Counted from the first letter of the stretch, positions 12,001 to 22,600 are shown. The stretch: DNA of 64,000 bases from Mycosphaerella arachidis (GCA_001297265.1 LIHB01000106.1:1-64000), one strand, 5' to 3'. Translations and numbers: made by a program. The notes: generated from the letters alone by a model not told the origin.

Positions 12001-13200
12001 TCAGAGGAGAATGCGCACATCGAGGACATCGCAGCGCCTCGGCATCAACGTTCTGCTGTGATGTCAGCTACGTTCAGCTCGGACTACCGAGAGCTGTTGG
12101 TTGGAACAGAAAACGGCCGTATCGACTTATTCACTGTTGGTGGGCAAAAAAGAGCTAAGCCGCAACAGTTCAAACTTCACACTGCGTCTGCGCCAGAGCA
12201 AAAACAGCAGGACCCATTCGAGGCTACCCACTCACTATTAGCGACAGGACAGATCGAGTTGCAGCCATGTGGCGCAATGCCGTTCCGTCAGGCAGTGCAA
12301 GGACCTAACTACAGCGGGCCATTCCTTGCGCCATCTGCAGAAGAGACCATGCAGGCCGAAGCTGCATACCAAGACGCTCTGACGCTGCAACACGAGAACA
12401 GCATGACACGTGCCGCTGATATGACTGCGCAAGATGACGATGAGGACGTCTTGAAGGCTAGCAAGAAAGTGCAAGAGATGCAGAGAATCATCGACAATCT
12501 TCAAGAGCGTCTTGAGCATTTCTCTTTTGCACAACCAAAAGCGGAGCAGTTCCAACGCTCCTTGCTCAACGCGGAACAAGCGCGCAAAGCACTTGAAGCG
12601 TCAGGTGTCGATACGCATCCTTGCGATCTTGACTGCAATTTCCTGGCCGGCGCCGACGAAGTCGAAGACTCCGGTCGCTCAGAGCTTCGTATTCCTGGTA
12701 TGCTACGCGCTGTAGATCTCCATGCGGTTCGTGCCAAGACCGAAGAGACAGATGATGCGTGCGCGATGTGCTATCCCACGAATGCCTTAAACAGACATGG
12801 AGTGAGGACGTACTGCACGTCATGTTCCTTGCAAAGAGCGAATCTGACTACGACATGCAGTCGATGCTCCACGCCGGCTCGAGTCCAGACTGACAAGACG
12901 AAGACGACATTGTGTGAGCGATGCTCATTCGCTTGCTTCCGCTGTGGCCAGACGGCAGATCTTGACACCAACGGCGATGGCATGAAGACTGTGACATGTA
13001 CGTTTTGTGCTCTCGTCTGGGAGGCCGATATTTTGGGATATCAGCTTGTCTCTTCCACCGGCGGGGGCCGGAGACGACGCCGCTTGTCTTCTGAGGGGTT
13101 TCCTACTAGAGTTGGAAGGCAGTGGGAGCAGTTCGCAGACGGGGAGCGTGAGCACTATGCCTCGCTATGGGACGACAAGCCGCCGGACGAATGGCTGTAG
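9052..13200 (+). CDS. Large Myb/SANT-like, WD40 and zinc-cluster protein
   Basis: A single uninterrupted 1382-codon frame. The N-terminus starts SVIDLCSSDEDKDED, a good match to a SUMO-interacting motif (hydrophobic core followed by Ser/acidic residues). A long disordered Ser/Pro/Arg-rich region follows. Residues about 445-490 form a Myb/SANT-like segment with spaced tryptophan and aromatic residues (LSWDEIMPYFPGRS). Residues about 610-1030 contain WD40-type repeats, including a VYVFDQR blade end that resembles the WDxR motif used by DDB1-Cul4 substrate receptors. A short coiled coil lies near 1130-1155. The C-terminus (about 1235-1325) has six CxxC pairs, suggesting a zinc ribbon or RING-like fold. 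The combination suggests a chromatin or ubiquitin-ligase adaptor in the nucleus. A relation to the Neurospora DIM-9/Raf1 class of Cul4 adaptor is possible but unproven. The length and lack of introns are unusual for the window. Confidence 0.9.
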   Translation: MSVIDLCSSDEDKDEDPSPRKSALDSFAPRKEKVVNAGSGSGPNGRDAVKTNGQQQTQPDHPTGSTPRVHEARSIGILPASTYSGYSADGYNVGLANGSSSRQNRQSTSYTPRSSDGRRKDQSNGERISPYRNGPPKGASLAALLAGVAENDNETLEQLRSSMGKRESVSPQAEQRSTGGVDKSGTYQDQRPSEGVDRHNGIQKAQPGKSDGLVKPFQQSTGTTPSRFGDPRESWFGNNATPITPEPKLVAQHAPWPRVDPSREHDPSREHAYSGAGSTIWKMPAATPKDISPGQSFKRTVVPTAGNQTLETSAKRRRIDDGVPSLRESVTSTDVVSRNRSSFVDRTDPASERVTYSEEPDLPAPRPFQQNVTSGPGVAASLPQPTTTVSRLPLDRQLEAQVLREAASLRPSHPDPEWLTNVVTAPIVSAAKAVTADNGRSNAYTHEDRQLMKRLKEVEGLSWDEIMPYFPGRSLGSIQVHYSTRVKGRRLESAQNFPERPQKVPSASKRRARGGGPSAMDGFVSLPSIRNAGGGSREEREICESYDPTPHPSHLLRQDRAHPNSESRLLRLRELGLSGTRAWGRSPPKGREELRNHVFRGHSLQKQYHGTSGDVVALTWSANDDRFVAGSIAISDALSMQYNMSRNLLLGDAKTGELRELVEHHVVRPVVDDEENVNGLHAMRESQDPRLFLTVTAAGFSPKGDRLYTAGTDKQLRMYSTDKELSEVDCRYAIPHAASVDLLSVHAKSAVATGCHSASSNVNVYSCSNTDFIHSVAFSPSRRNLEVSVPIYPSSLKWGRAHHHSNYLLAGFAGDEEKAHAGETCLWDVTTGQSEDLRTATRNVFDVAWNPCPSPASVAFAVAALSTGTQVSKGTRSVVHLFAPRQQYARRVKTLECRTNDLNDVVFCPHDDNLVATGSADGTVYVFDQRGPDTPLHTLEHGKSVLVEDSPDTGVRFLSWGATASRFYSGSSDGIVKVWNPYRSEENAHIEDIAAPRHQRSAVMSATFSSDYRELLVGTENGRIDLFTVGGQKRAKPQQFKLHTASAPEQKQQDPFEATHSLLATGQIELQPCGAMPFRQAVQGPNYSGPFLAPSAEETMQAEAAYQDALTLQHENSMTRAADMTAQDDDEDVLKASKKVQEMQRIIDNLQERLEHFSFAQPKAEQFQRSLLNAEQARKALEASGVDTHPCDLDCNFLAGADEVEDSGRSELRIPGMLRAVDLHAVRAKTEETDDACAMCYPTNALNRHGVRTYCTSCSLQRANLTTTCSRCSTPARVQTDKTKTTLCERCSFACFRCGQTADLDTNGDGMKTVTCTFCALVWEADILGYQLVSSTGGGRRRRRLSSEGFPTRVGRQWEQFADGEREHYASLWDDKPPDEWL
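9829..9864 (+). repeat. In-frame 18-bp tandem duplication
   Basis: The unit GACCCATCTAGGGAGCAT occurs twice in tandem inside the disordered region of the WD40 gene, duplicating the residues DPSREH. The copies are identical, so the duplication is recent or under repeat slippage. Confidence 0.9.
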
Positions 13201-13829
13201 CATGGCAGATAGACGACCCCGTGTACGCGTGTTAGAACATTCGTGCCTGCGTCCGCGTTCGCCTACACAGGTGCCTGTACGCAGAGCATGCGTGTGACGT
13301 GTAAGCCTATGAAACAGGCGACCGCTGTCTCAGTGTGTAAACGTGATAGAACTACAGTATTTCATGGAGCAGCTAGCAAGGGCGTTCTGACCAAGACCTC
13401 GGATCTGCCGATGCAGGTTGACGAATGGCTTCACCGCTTCCCCGAGTGGAAAGATGGAGATGGTGGAGGTGACGCTCGGGGTGGTACAGTGCACGTGAGG
13501 GAGTCGAAGCAGAATACTCTGTTGACGACTCCCGCCAAATTTCATGAGGAGCCTCGACCCTCCCCCGTGGTGGCATCCTGCCGGCGGAGAAGGGGCGTCG
13601 TCCGGCAGCAGTGCATATACCGATATAGCATCAACAAACTCATCGTGAAGTGCAAAGAGCAAAAGTGATTATACCCTTGGAGCTGAGCCATTGAACCTTC
13701 TTCTCGATCGCCAATCACTCTCGCTGCATAACAGGACCCGCCCTCCAACGCCATCACGTGTCGTGCACGTCTCAACGGGCGTCTATCGCTTAGCATCGGG
13801 CGCCGGCCCTGTGGACACTTGACGACAGG
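13201..13829. other. Intergenic
   Basis: No supported gene. Two overlapping frames of about 110-140 codons (13243-13668 plus, 13330-13662 minus) show no recognisable domain and look like chance in GC-rich DNA. The region holds the end of the WD40 transcript and the promoter of the transporter. Confidence 0.5.
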
Positions 13830-16237
13830 GTGCAGCACCTCGTGCACGCCCGAGACAGCATAGCACACGCACAAGCATTCCTCGAGCCCTTTGATTCATC
13901 CTTCTTCCCTCTCTCCGCTACTGGAGTCTCAGGGCTGCTCCAAGCCAGCCCTCGTGCCCCATTCAAAATTCCGTTCAATACCGCAAGCAGTGCCAGGAAG
14001 CCTGCCAACATTCCCCTCCACACCCTCAGCTCCACCAGTGGCAGGAGACGGAGCAGCAGCTACGCCGGTGAGGAGAAAGAGCATCGACGGTCAACGGGCC
14101 GGAGGTCAGAGTCGTTTGATACCGGTAGCGAGGAGGGAAGTGACTTTTCGCTTTGGAGCGACACGGGCGATCTGGTGGATCAGCTTGCGGATGAGGAGGA
14201 CCCCCTTGCGGCGAGACTACGGCACGATCACCTTGAAGCTGGGGGCGAGAGGAGAGGACCAAATAGACAGAGTACAGGCGTGCGGTACGCGAGCCAGTCG
14301 AACAATAACGAGAAAGGGCGGGACGGACACGGATACGGCCGAGGACGACACGCGGGCGTAGTCAAGAGAAAGGAAGACATCGAAATTCCGAGCCCTCCGC
14401 GGAGGCCATTGCATTGGGGACAAAAGTTCCTCGCCGCAACCATGGCGCCCGGCGATGGCCCTTCACGCATGCACGGCCTGCACGGCAAGAAGTTAATCTA
14501 CTTCTTGTCGATCTTCGTATCCCTAGGAGTGTTTCTCTTCGGTTACGACCAGGGCGTCATGTCCGGCATCATCACTGGGCCTTTCTTCAAGGACTACTTC
14601 AACCAGCCGTCTGCAGCGGAGATAGGGACCATGGTCGCGATCCTGGAAGTAGGGGCCTTCATCTCTAGTCTGTGCGTGGGACGGATTGGAGATATGATCG
14701 GGAGGAAGAAGACAATCCTCTACGGAGCGCTGGTCTTCGTGGTGGGAGGTGCGATCCAGACTTTCACTACGGGCATGCCGATGATGATGTTGGGCAGATT
14801 TATCGCTGGGTTGGGAGTGGGTGCGCTCAGTACGATTGTGCCGGTGTACCAGAGTGAGATCAGTCCGCCGCACAATCGGGGCAAGTTGGCGTGTATTGAG
14901 TTCTCGGGCAATATCTTTGGGTATATGTGCAGCGTGTGGGTGGATTATTTCTGCAGCTACATTCATGGCGATTGGGCGTGGCGCGTGCCGTTGCTCCTGC
15001 AAGTCGTCATGGGTGGACTGCTTGCGGTGGGCAGTTTCTTGATTGTCGAATCGCCGAGATGGCTTCTGGATAACGATCACGACGAGGAGGGGATTGTGGT
15101 TATTGCCAATCTCTACGGAAAAGGTGACATTCACAACACCAAGGCCAGGGACGAGTACCGCGAGATCAAGATGAACGTCCTTCTGGCGCGGCAAGAAGGC
15201 GAGCGCTCGTACGCGGATATGTTCAAGCGCTACTACAAGCGCGTGTTCATTGCCATGTCTGCGCAGGCTCTGGCACAGCTGAACGGTATCAACGTGATAT
15301 CTTACTATGCACCACTGGTCTTCGAACAAGCTGGCTGGGTTGGTCGCGATGCAATTTTGATGACTGGCATCAATGGCATTACTTACCTTCTATCAACGAT
15401 CCCGCCCTGGTACATCGTCGACAGCTGGGGACGACGCTTTATTTTGCTCTCGGGCGCGCTGATGATGGTCCTCTCGCTATCAGCCATCTCTTACTTCATC
15501 TACATCGACATACATTGGACACCGACAGCCGTGGTCATATTCGTCATGATCTACAACGCAGCGTTCGGATACTCCTGGGGACCAATTCCATGGTTGTACC
15601 CACCAGAAATCCTACCACTAACGATCCGAGCAAAGGGCGCAAGTCTATCCACCGCCACGAACTGGGCCTTTAACTGGCTCGTCGGAGAAATGACTCCAAT
15701 ACTACAAGAGGCGATCAAGTGGCGCCTCTACCTGCTCCACGCCTTCTTCTGCGCCGTCAGTTTCGTCGTCGGTAAGCAGCACCCTCCCATCCCTTCCCTC
15801 TCCTTCACCGCATCCCCTCCTACTAACACCCACCCCTCCCAGTCTGGTTCATCTACCCCGAAACCGCCAACATCCGCCTCGAAGACATGAACTCCATCTT
15901 CGGCGACGCCACAACAATCGCCCCAACCCCCGAGACCCTCGCCGAAGCCGAATCCATCTTCAGCGGCGGAGCTCGCTCCCCCGTCCCCTCCTTCCGCCTC
16001 AACGGCGGCGATCGCGAAGCGCAGCAAGACGCCAACATCCCAGACATGGACCTTCAACCTCCAGATGTAGCAATCCAGGATGGAAAGCCGATGCTCTCGA
16101 AAGATGGGGGCGAAGGTGAAGGTGTAGGGGGATGGATCAGTAGTGTGGTGAAGCGGGCGAGGGGAGAGGGGAATGGAGCTAGTAGCCAAGGTGGGAGTGG
16201 GAGGTATAGGAGAGTTGGGCAGGAGGATGATCGATGA
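13830..16237 (+). CDS. MFS sugar/inositol-type transporter with long N-terminal extension
   Basis: Exon 1 (13830-15771) and exon 2 (15843-16237), separated by a 71-nt GT..AG intron, give up to 778 residues. The core begins near residue 210 (KLIYFLSIFVSLGVFLFGYD) and has the sugar-porter signatures in order: GRIGDMIGRKK after TM2, VESPRWLL before the central loop, QLNGINVISYY in TM7, PPEILPLTIRAKG after TM10 and PETANIRLED after TM12. Twelve membrane spans are expected, at the plasma membrane. The last signature is only reached through exon 2. The roughly 205-residue extension ahead of TM1 is Ser/Arg/Glu-rich and hydrophilic, much longer than the usual 20-60 residues. It looks like a conserved regulatory tail in part (SESFDTGSEEGSDFSLWSD), but the exact start is uncertain. 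The substrate cannot be read from the sequence. Confidence 0.9.
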
Positions 16238-16918
16238 GGTGTGAGAGCCAGTGAGGGCTGGCTGTTGGGACTACATGAGGTCGAGAGCGTTCTGAGCGTT
16301 ATTTCGTGGATGGGGGGCGGGGCATGCATGTATCATCTAGGGCGGCGGGGGGCATTTGGACAAACAAGTATAGAGAAAAGATCTGTGGTTTTAGAACGTC
16401 TCTCTGCTGGGAGGCGCACGAGCAATAGGATTTGTGCTTGTCGCAGGGCTCTGGGGCAGTCTACATAGTGTACCGGGCAATGACACAATGTGCACACGGT
16501 ATCTTCGAACGACTTTCGCGGATTAAGTTTTCTTTCGTGAAGACGAAATCAAGAGTAAGGAAGAACTTCTCTCAGCTTTCATCCACGCATGAAGTATTTA
16601 TTATACAGGTTTCGTCCAGCTCCATCGGTCTCAGCCACACGTCAGCTGGCGACGATCTAGTCGCGGCAGCAGCAGCAGCACGCCGTCAAATCTGAAGAAG
16701 CCGCGCTCGTTTGTCAAGAAGAAGTTTTCAACAAGTAATCCCACCACCGCCGCCGTCGCCGCCCATTCTTACCTGGTATATCTGCTCATGAAACGCCCTC
16801 TTATGCAAAAAAAGGGCGGTCCATCACTGGCTCGTTACTAAAAGGGTCGTAGCCAAGTGCTGTGTCCAAGTTCTTCAATCACTCGTTCGAGTCTCCTCTC
16901 GGCGCAGGAAAGTAGACC
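16238..16918. other. Convergent intergenic region
   Basis: It lies between the 3' ends of two converging genes. A short CAG run at about 16667-16680 is the only repeat noted. No coding sequence is supported. Confidence 0.5.
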
Positions 16919-19364
16919 TCAAGACGTCTCGCCGACCTCCCCGTCATCGGTCCAGCCGGCCTCACTCCCTTCGACCCAATTGCTTTCTTCCACGACGGAT
17001 CGCTCACGAACCTTCTTCACAGCTCCGACAAGGCCTGACGCTGTGCCGGGTCGCTTGTGCTGGGCTGCCATGCGTTGTTGCGATGCTTTGACTTTGGCAT
17101 AGTACGAATCGGTAGCATAATCTTCATCGGCATCGGAGTTGTCTGTGTAGGTCTCCCAATTCTCGCTTCCGCTGGCTTGGGAACCAGACATGACGGACGA
17201 CGTGTTCGATGTCGCTCGGGAGAATGCAGGTGCCATTGGATAGTCCGTCCGGCGCAAGGGCCGTGAAGCCTGGGAAGATGCCAAAGAGTGGCCAGAGCGG
17301 TTCGACGAAGCGTGGCTCGATGCAGAGTGCATGCTCGAGTACTGGGCGTTCCGGCGGTATCTGCTACCGTCATCGTACGGATCGTCTGGCTGCGTGTGTC
17401 GAACGACACTGTTGCTGCGCTCGAGATCAAGGCCATTCTCCTTGTTGTTGTTGACCGGTGTTGGTGTGGGTGGAATGAAAAGGTCTTGCATCTTTGGCGG
17501 CGGTGCCCGCGGTGGTCCCATGTTGCCTGGATGACCTCGAACTGTGCCCCTGAGATTGGGCTCTGATTGTTGGTCGCCAGGGCCATTCCTGCCCTGCAGT
17601 CGGCGCTCGGGCGAATTCTCGCCATCTCGGAGTGCACTCATGGGCAGTCGCGACCCTGATGCGCCCGGTATCTTCGATGGACTGGTTTTCGAAGGTCCCA
17701 TGACTGAGGCGCTGAGCGTTGAGGCTCCCATCGTCGAGGTGCCCAATACACTGCGACCAAGGGTGGCCGTAGGAGTCTTGCTGCGTGGTGGTGGTGCCCC
17801 TCGCATTGTGCCAGCACTTCTGCTATGCGATAGCGCTGCCTTGTCTCTGCCAGCACTCTTTGGTGCGTCTCGAGTACCGGACAGAGCATTTGGAGTCTTG
17901 CTTCGTGGTGGTGGAGCCTTGGATTGGGCAGCGTCAAGCTCGTCCAGGTATCGCTGGCCGTGTACACAGAAAGGCCGACCATATTCCTCTTCCCACGACT
18001 CCAGCGTCCGACGGAGATCAGCTTCGACCTTGGGCAGCTCTTTTGTGATACGCTTGCGCATTTTCTCCTCCCGAAGCAGCTTACCAGGATCGCGCTTCTC
18101 GCCCTTGACCGTGCCCTTGGACATCAGCCTTGAGGCGTCTTGGCTGCTCTTCTCGAGATCCTCTCGGTCCTGGATCAGGCTCCTGTGTCGCTCAACAGCT
18201 GCAAGTATCGGCATCCGCTGTTCCTTCAACGCCTCGAGACGTGCGATCTCTTGTTCGTGCGCGGACAGCAGCGCATCCGAGTAGACGTCTGAGAAAGCAG
18301 GAGCAAAGTCGAGCATCTCCTCCTCCGAGAAGTAAAGGGTGTCCCAAAGCTGCTGTAGTTTCACTCGAGCGTCTTCGACAAAGATGTGCAAATTCTGTCG
18401 CTTGAGCTCGTTCAGACGTCCCAGCTCGTCCTCGAACTCGTTGATCTGGCGGAGTCCACAGCCACGGTTGTTCGCTAGAAACTGCTTTCGCTCGCGCTCC
18501 TCGACGCCCAATCGATCCCACAGTCCTTCGACTGTCGCCTTCAGCTCCTTGAGCTTCCTCTCGCGCTGCTGTTTCTCTGCCACAAGCTTATCTCGTCTGG
18601 CTGACAGCCGCTTGAGATCATCCTGATGCAGACCCAGCTGCTCTGGGGACTCTCGCCAGTTCTGCACGATCTGGCTATCGACCTGCGCTTGTGGTGTGCC
18701 TAGCTCCGACCAAAGGTTGACGATGGCCTCGGCTGTCTGCGCGACTGTCGTGACTCGTTGGTTGTATTCGTTGTACACCCTCGTGAACTCGTTATCCAGC
18801 TTTGCGACGTATGTAGCGGACATGTCGAAGTTGGGCGCGACATCGCCATTCTTAGGTGGCAGCTTGATCTTGATGAACGATGGCTCCAGGTGGGATGCGT
18901 ATGACTCGAGGGCTTCGACCAGCTTCTTGACCTGCTCGAAGCGCTCGCGATGGAGCTTGGCGATCGTGTGCTGTTTCTGCTTGAGGCGCTCGATGCAGGT
19001 GAGAAGAGGAAACGTGATCTTGAGGCCATCCGGGTCGGACTCGTAGTCGTCCTTTGGCCTCGTGTCGTCTAGTGATCGCTCCATCTGGCGGATGGTCTTG
19101 ATGAGGCGCTTGGCCTCTTCCGTGAGATCATGTTTCTCCTTTGCGACAGAGTTGAGCTGGTTGTGCAGTGTCTCGGACAGTGCTGAGAAGAGCTACGCGG
19201 GTGGTGTTAGTCGCCGTCCGCCAAGTCTGCTTCCGATGTGGTGGGTGGTCTACCTCGGACTCCCGCGAATCGCGCTCATGGCTGGGCACGCCAATCTCGT
19301 CGAAGAAGGCGTGCAGTCGCTCGATGATGGTGGTGACCTGCTGGGAAAGGTATGAAGTGTCCAT
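16919..19364 (-). CDS. ase1: Microtubule-bundling protein Ase1/PRC1/MAP65
   Basis: Two exons (19364-19254 and 19192-16919) joined by a 61-nt intron encode 794 residues. Exon 1 begins MDTSYLSQQVTTIIERL, the N-terminal dimerisation coil. The body is heptad-rich, and residues around 270-420 match the PRC1 spectrin-like microtubule-binding domain (LWDTLYFSEEEM, then a conserved MRKRITKELPKVEADL block). Ase1 crosslinks antiparallel microtubules at the spindle midzone. The last roughly 350 residues are disordered, with two copies of APPPRSKTP, which fit Cdk sites, and a TSPSKIPG segment containing an SxIP motif of the EB1-binding type. The start was chosen because the intron join restores the conserved LFSALSETLHNQL segment. 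Confidence 0.93.
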
Positions 19365-19908
19365 GATGCGATCGTCGCCGCCCGCAGCTACATAGATGGG
19401 ATGCAGACCATGTGCGGGTCCCGACAGCGCACGCTGGAATGGAATGGAATGCAGCGCCGATTGTCGTTGTGCTGGAGCGCAGCGCGTGGGATTTCGGCCG
19501 TTGCAGGATGACGTTCTCGCGGCTGCGCAGATGCTCTCCAACGGCGAATAATGTGCGGCGGCAACGAGGGTGGTAGGTCGCAGTGAGTATGTTAGTATGG
19601 GACGACGGTGATGTTCTTGTGGCTCTCCAGTTTGTGTCCCGGGGTGGAGCTTCAGCCTCACCGTTCGTCGCCAGAGCAACGCCGCCGCCGCCGCCGCCGC
19701 CGCCCGAAACGATAGACCGAGCCGACACCCACACTTTTCGTGACAAAGTCGCGTGGGAGCATCATGCATTCACTGGTGGCCCTCTGTACACATTTCATCA
19801 CTCCTGCAAGCATGCATGTGATTCGAGAAGGCACCCCTGCGCTGTCACTCGTGCATGCCAGCAGCCTCATGACTGCGACGCCTCCTACAGCCCGTTAAGA
19901 GCCGAGCC
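19365..19908. promoter_or_regulatory. Shared divergent promoter, ase1 / heme-oxygenase-like gene
   Basis: These 544 bp lie between two divergent start codons. The stretch includes a GCC trinucleotide run at 19681-19703. Several overlapping frames cross it on both strands, but none has family support. Confidence 0.5.
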
Positions 19909-20871
19909 ATGGCATCCACGATTCGACCTTCTCCCTCGCCTTCGCCTTCACCGCCACTGCCTCCAGCCATGAGTACGATTCCGCCCAGTGCAACATTACC
20001 AGGGCGAATCAATGCTGCTACCCGGAAACAGCACACCGAGCTCAACAGACTCCTGATCAACCGGCTTCCGCTGGCACTCCCGCCGAATGTAGTCACACCT
20101 TCCCTTTACGCACAGGGGATCGTGCCTTTTGCTCGCATCTTCATCCTGTTCGAGATCGAGTGGGAGCTTCTCACGCGGCATGTGCAGAGCAAATCGACGA
20201 CAGGGCAGACACAGCATGACCTGGACGTGCGGCAGTGGCTCGCAAATCTGCGGCCGCAGGGTTTGGCAAGATCGCATCGGCTAAAGAATGATCTGCAACA
20301 CCTCAGGCTTGTTGGTGGAAGGGGCATCTACAGCACACCAGAGCTGGGTGACAAGTGGACAAAGGATATGCGTCATCTTATGCAACAGAAACCACATGTT
20401 CTCGTTGCTTTCGCATGGGTGTTCTACATGGCAGTCTTCAGCGGTGGCCGGTGGATCAGACAACAGCTTGCCAACGCTGGACCTGACTTCTGGATGGGAG
20501 AGGCGCAGGACATCAATCCGCCGAAGGAGACGGCCGAGAAGCCTGCGATACCAAATCCCAAAGACGCCGACCAAAATTTGCCTTTGGACGTTTCTGGTTA
20601 CAGCTTCCTCTCCTTCGACAGCGATAACGACGGCGAGGAACTCAAAGCTCTGTTCAAGACGCGCCTCACCCTGGCCGAAGAACTCCTCGCGCCTGACGAA
20701 CAGCAAGACGTCATCGACGTTGCCCAACAACTATTCGACAAATCGATCCTGCTCGTCCACGAGCTGAACACGAAAGTCCGTCGAGAGACTATCCTGCGCT
20801 CGGTCAAGAGTCTTGCTTTTCCAACTGTGCTGTGCGTGCTTCTGCTTCTGGTACTGCTGCGGGTGCCTTAG
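19909..20871 (+). CDS. Heme-oxygenase-like protein with C-terminal anchor
   Basis: A single frame of 320 residues. After a Pro/Ser-rich leader of about 25 residues comes LPGRINAATRKQHTELNRLL, matching the first helix of fungal heme oxygenase-like proteins, where the histidine is the proximal heme ligand. YAQGIVPFARIFILFE fits the next helices. A hydrophobic C-terminal stretch (VLCVLLLLVLLRV) would anchor the protein in the ER membrane, as in yeast Hmx1. The family degrades heme to biliverdin, CO and iron, or in divergent members may only bind heme. The central region is more diverged than yeast Hmx1, so catalysis is not assured. An internal Met at about residue 21 is an alternative start. Confidence 0.8.
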   Translation: MASTIRPSPSPSPSPPLPPAMSTIPPSATLPGRINAATRKQHTELNRLLINRLPLALPPNVVTPSLYAQGIVPFARIFILFEIEWELLTRHVQSKSTTGQTQHDLDVRQWLANLRPQGLARSHRLKNDLQHLRLVGGRGIYSTPELGDKWTKDMRHLMQQKPHVLVAFAWVFYMAVFSGGRWIRQQLANAGPDFWMGEAQDINPPKETAEKPAIPNPKDADQNLPLDVSGYSFLSFDSDNDGEELKALFKTRLTLAEELLAPDEQQDVIDVAQQLFDKSILLVHELNTKVRRETILRSVKSLAFPTVLCVLLLLVLLRVP

Positions 20872-21389
20872 CTTCCTCGCCTGCTTTAACCTCAGGATAA
20901 TGCTTTTCTGGAATGTCTGCATTGTCATAGGGGTGTCTTTTGTTGCATCAGCATACAGCGTGGGCGTTGGGCACTTGACGCGGGGTTGGAGATACCCTAT
21001 CTTTTCATCTGCATGGCTTCTCTGCTCTCTGGGGACGGGCAGAGCATCGACGGCAGCGAGAGCTGCGCACCTGACTGAAGGCATGGTTGACGATCAAGCG
21101 ATGGGATGAACAGAACACAGCCGGAATAGAGGGATGAGACGCAGTAGGTATAGCTTTTCTTATCCCATACTGACGACGCTGCGCCTGATGAGGCTCTGTA
21201 TTCTGCTGATTTGCCACGCCTCCTGGCGCGAGTTGCTCTTTCCTTTTCATGACGCGTGCAAGGTCTTGGCACCCTGGATCGCGGTTCAGTTTGCAGGGAT
21301 CAACGTCTAGCGACACGTGCTTCAGCATTTCAAGCGTTGGTGCTTACAAGCCCTTTTTGAGACCTCCCACCCCGCCCCCCCCCCCCCCC
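20872..21389. other. Intergenic ending in a poly-C run at the assembly gap
   Basis: No supported gene. The sequence ends in 15 consecutive C residues (21375-21389) directly before the Ns, which probably caused the assembly break. Confidence 0.6.
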
Positions 21390-22109
21390 NNNNNNNNNNN
21401 NNNNNNNNNNNNNNNNNNNNNNNNNNNNNNNNNNNNNNNNNNNNNNNNNNNNNNNNNNNNNNNNNNNNNNNNNNNNNNNNNNNNNNNNNNNNNNNNNNNN
21501 NNNNNNNNNNNNNNNNNNNNNNNNNNNNNNNNNNNNNNNNNNNNNNNNNNNNNNNNNNNNNNNNNNNNNNNNNNNNNNNNNNNNNNNNNNNNNNNNNNNN
21601 NNNNNNNNNNNNNNNNNNNNNNNNNNNNNNNNNNNNNNNNNNNNNNNNNNNNNNNNNNNNNNNNNNNNNNNNNNNNNNNNNNNNNNNNNNNNNNNNNNNN
21701 NNNNNNNNNNNNNNNNNNNNNNNNNNNNNNNNNNNNNNNNNNNNNNNNNNNNNNNNNNNNNNNNNNNNNNNNNNNNNNNNNNNNNNNNNNNNNNNNNNNN
21801 NNNNNNNNNNNNNNNNNNNNNNNNNNNNNNNNNNNNNNNNNNNNNNNNNNNNNNNNNNNNNNNNNNNNNNNNNNNNNNNNNNNNNNNNNNNNNNNNNNNN
21901 NNNNNNNNNNNNNNNNNNNNNNNNNNNNNNNNNNNNNNNNNNNNNNNNNNNNNNNNNNNNNNNNNNNNNNNNNNNNNNNNNNNNNNNNNNNNNNNNNNNN
22001 NNNNNNNNNNNNNNNNNNNNNNNNNNNNNNNNNNNNNNNNNNNNNNNNNNNNNNNNNNNNNNNNNNNNNNNNNNNNNNNNNNNNNNNNNNNNNNNNNNNN
22101 NNNNNNNNN
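21390..22109. other. Assembly gap (720 N)
   Basis: 720 unknown bases, bordered by 15 Cs on the left and 8 Cs on the right (22110-22117). Content and true size are unknown; any frame crossing it is meaningless. Confidence 1.
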
Positions 22110-22180
22110 CCCCCCCCAAGCCTATAAAGAACTTCAGACCCAGAACGCAACACCATCAATCAGCCAGGAACACCTCCTGC

Positions 22181-22600
22181 CTCAGCACTCTCCCTCCAGA
22201 ACTCCACAGCGGCATCTACACACTCATCCTCACCCTCGACCGCCCCACCACCTTCGACATCATAACCAAAATCAAACTCATCAAGCAGCCTTCCACCTCC
22301 GGCCACCGCCGCTCTTTCAAGGGATCTTCTGCCACTCTTCTACATCAGCAACCAAATCCACCCCGAAGCCTCACTCCCTCTTCTACGGTAACAACAGCTT
22401 CGACTTTCAGATCTAATCGTCGAATATCAGCGTCAACACTCTGTGCGCTTGGCTTGTCGGTCTGGGCAATCAAGCTCAACAACCTCCGTTCATCATCGTC
22501 TCGATCCTCGGGATCCTGGCGCATATGCCGGAGTCGTTTGAGACGAGGTTCGCGGGGAGTGGTGAAAGATCTCCGGGACATTTTCGCGGCGACTCCGAAA
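22181..22600 (+). pseudogene. Frameshifted F-box-like protein remnant
   Basis: The pieces are in the order of fungal F-box-like proteins but in different frames: LSTLPPELHSGIY at about 22181, NQIHPEASLPL near 22350, then after a one-base shift YGNNSFDFQI near 22385, and WLVGLGNQ near 22455. In intact relatives LPPE..IY, NRQIxxEAxxxFYGxNxFxF and WLxxIGN occur in one frame. Stops follow within each frame. It lies just beside the gap, so low-quality consensus could be responsible for the shifts. Confidence 0.55.

Noticed and set aside
17017..18284. Long frames (up to 246 codons) within ase1
   Set aside because: Shadows of the GC-rich Ase1 coding sequence in other frames.
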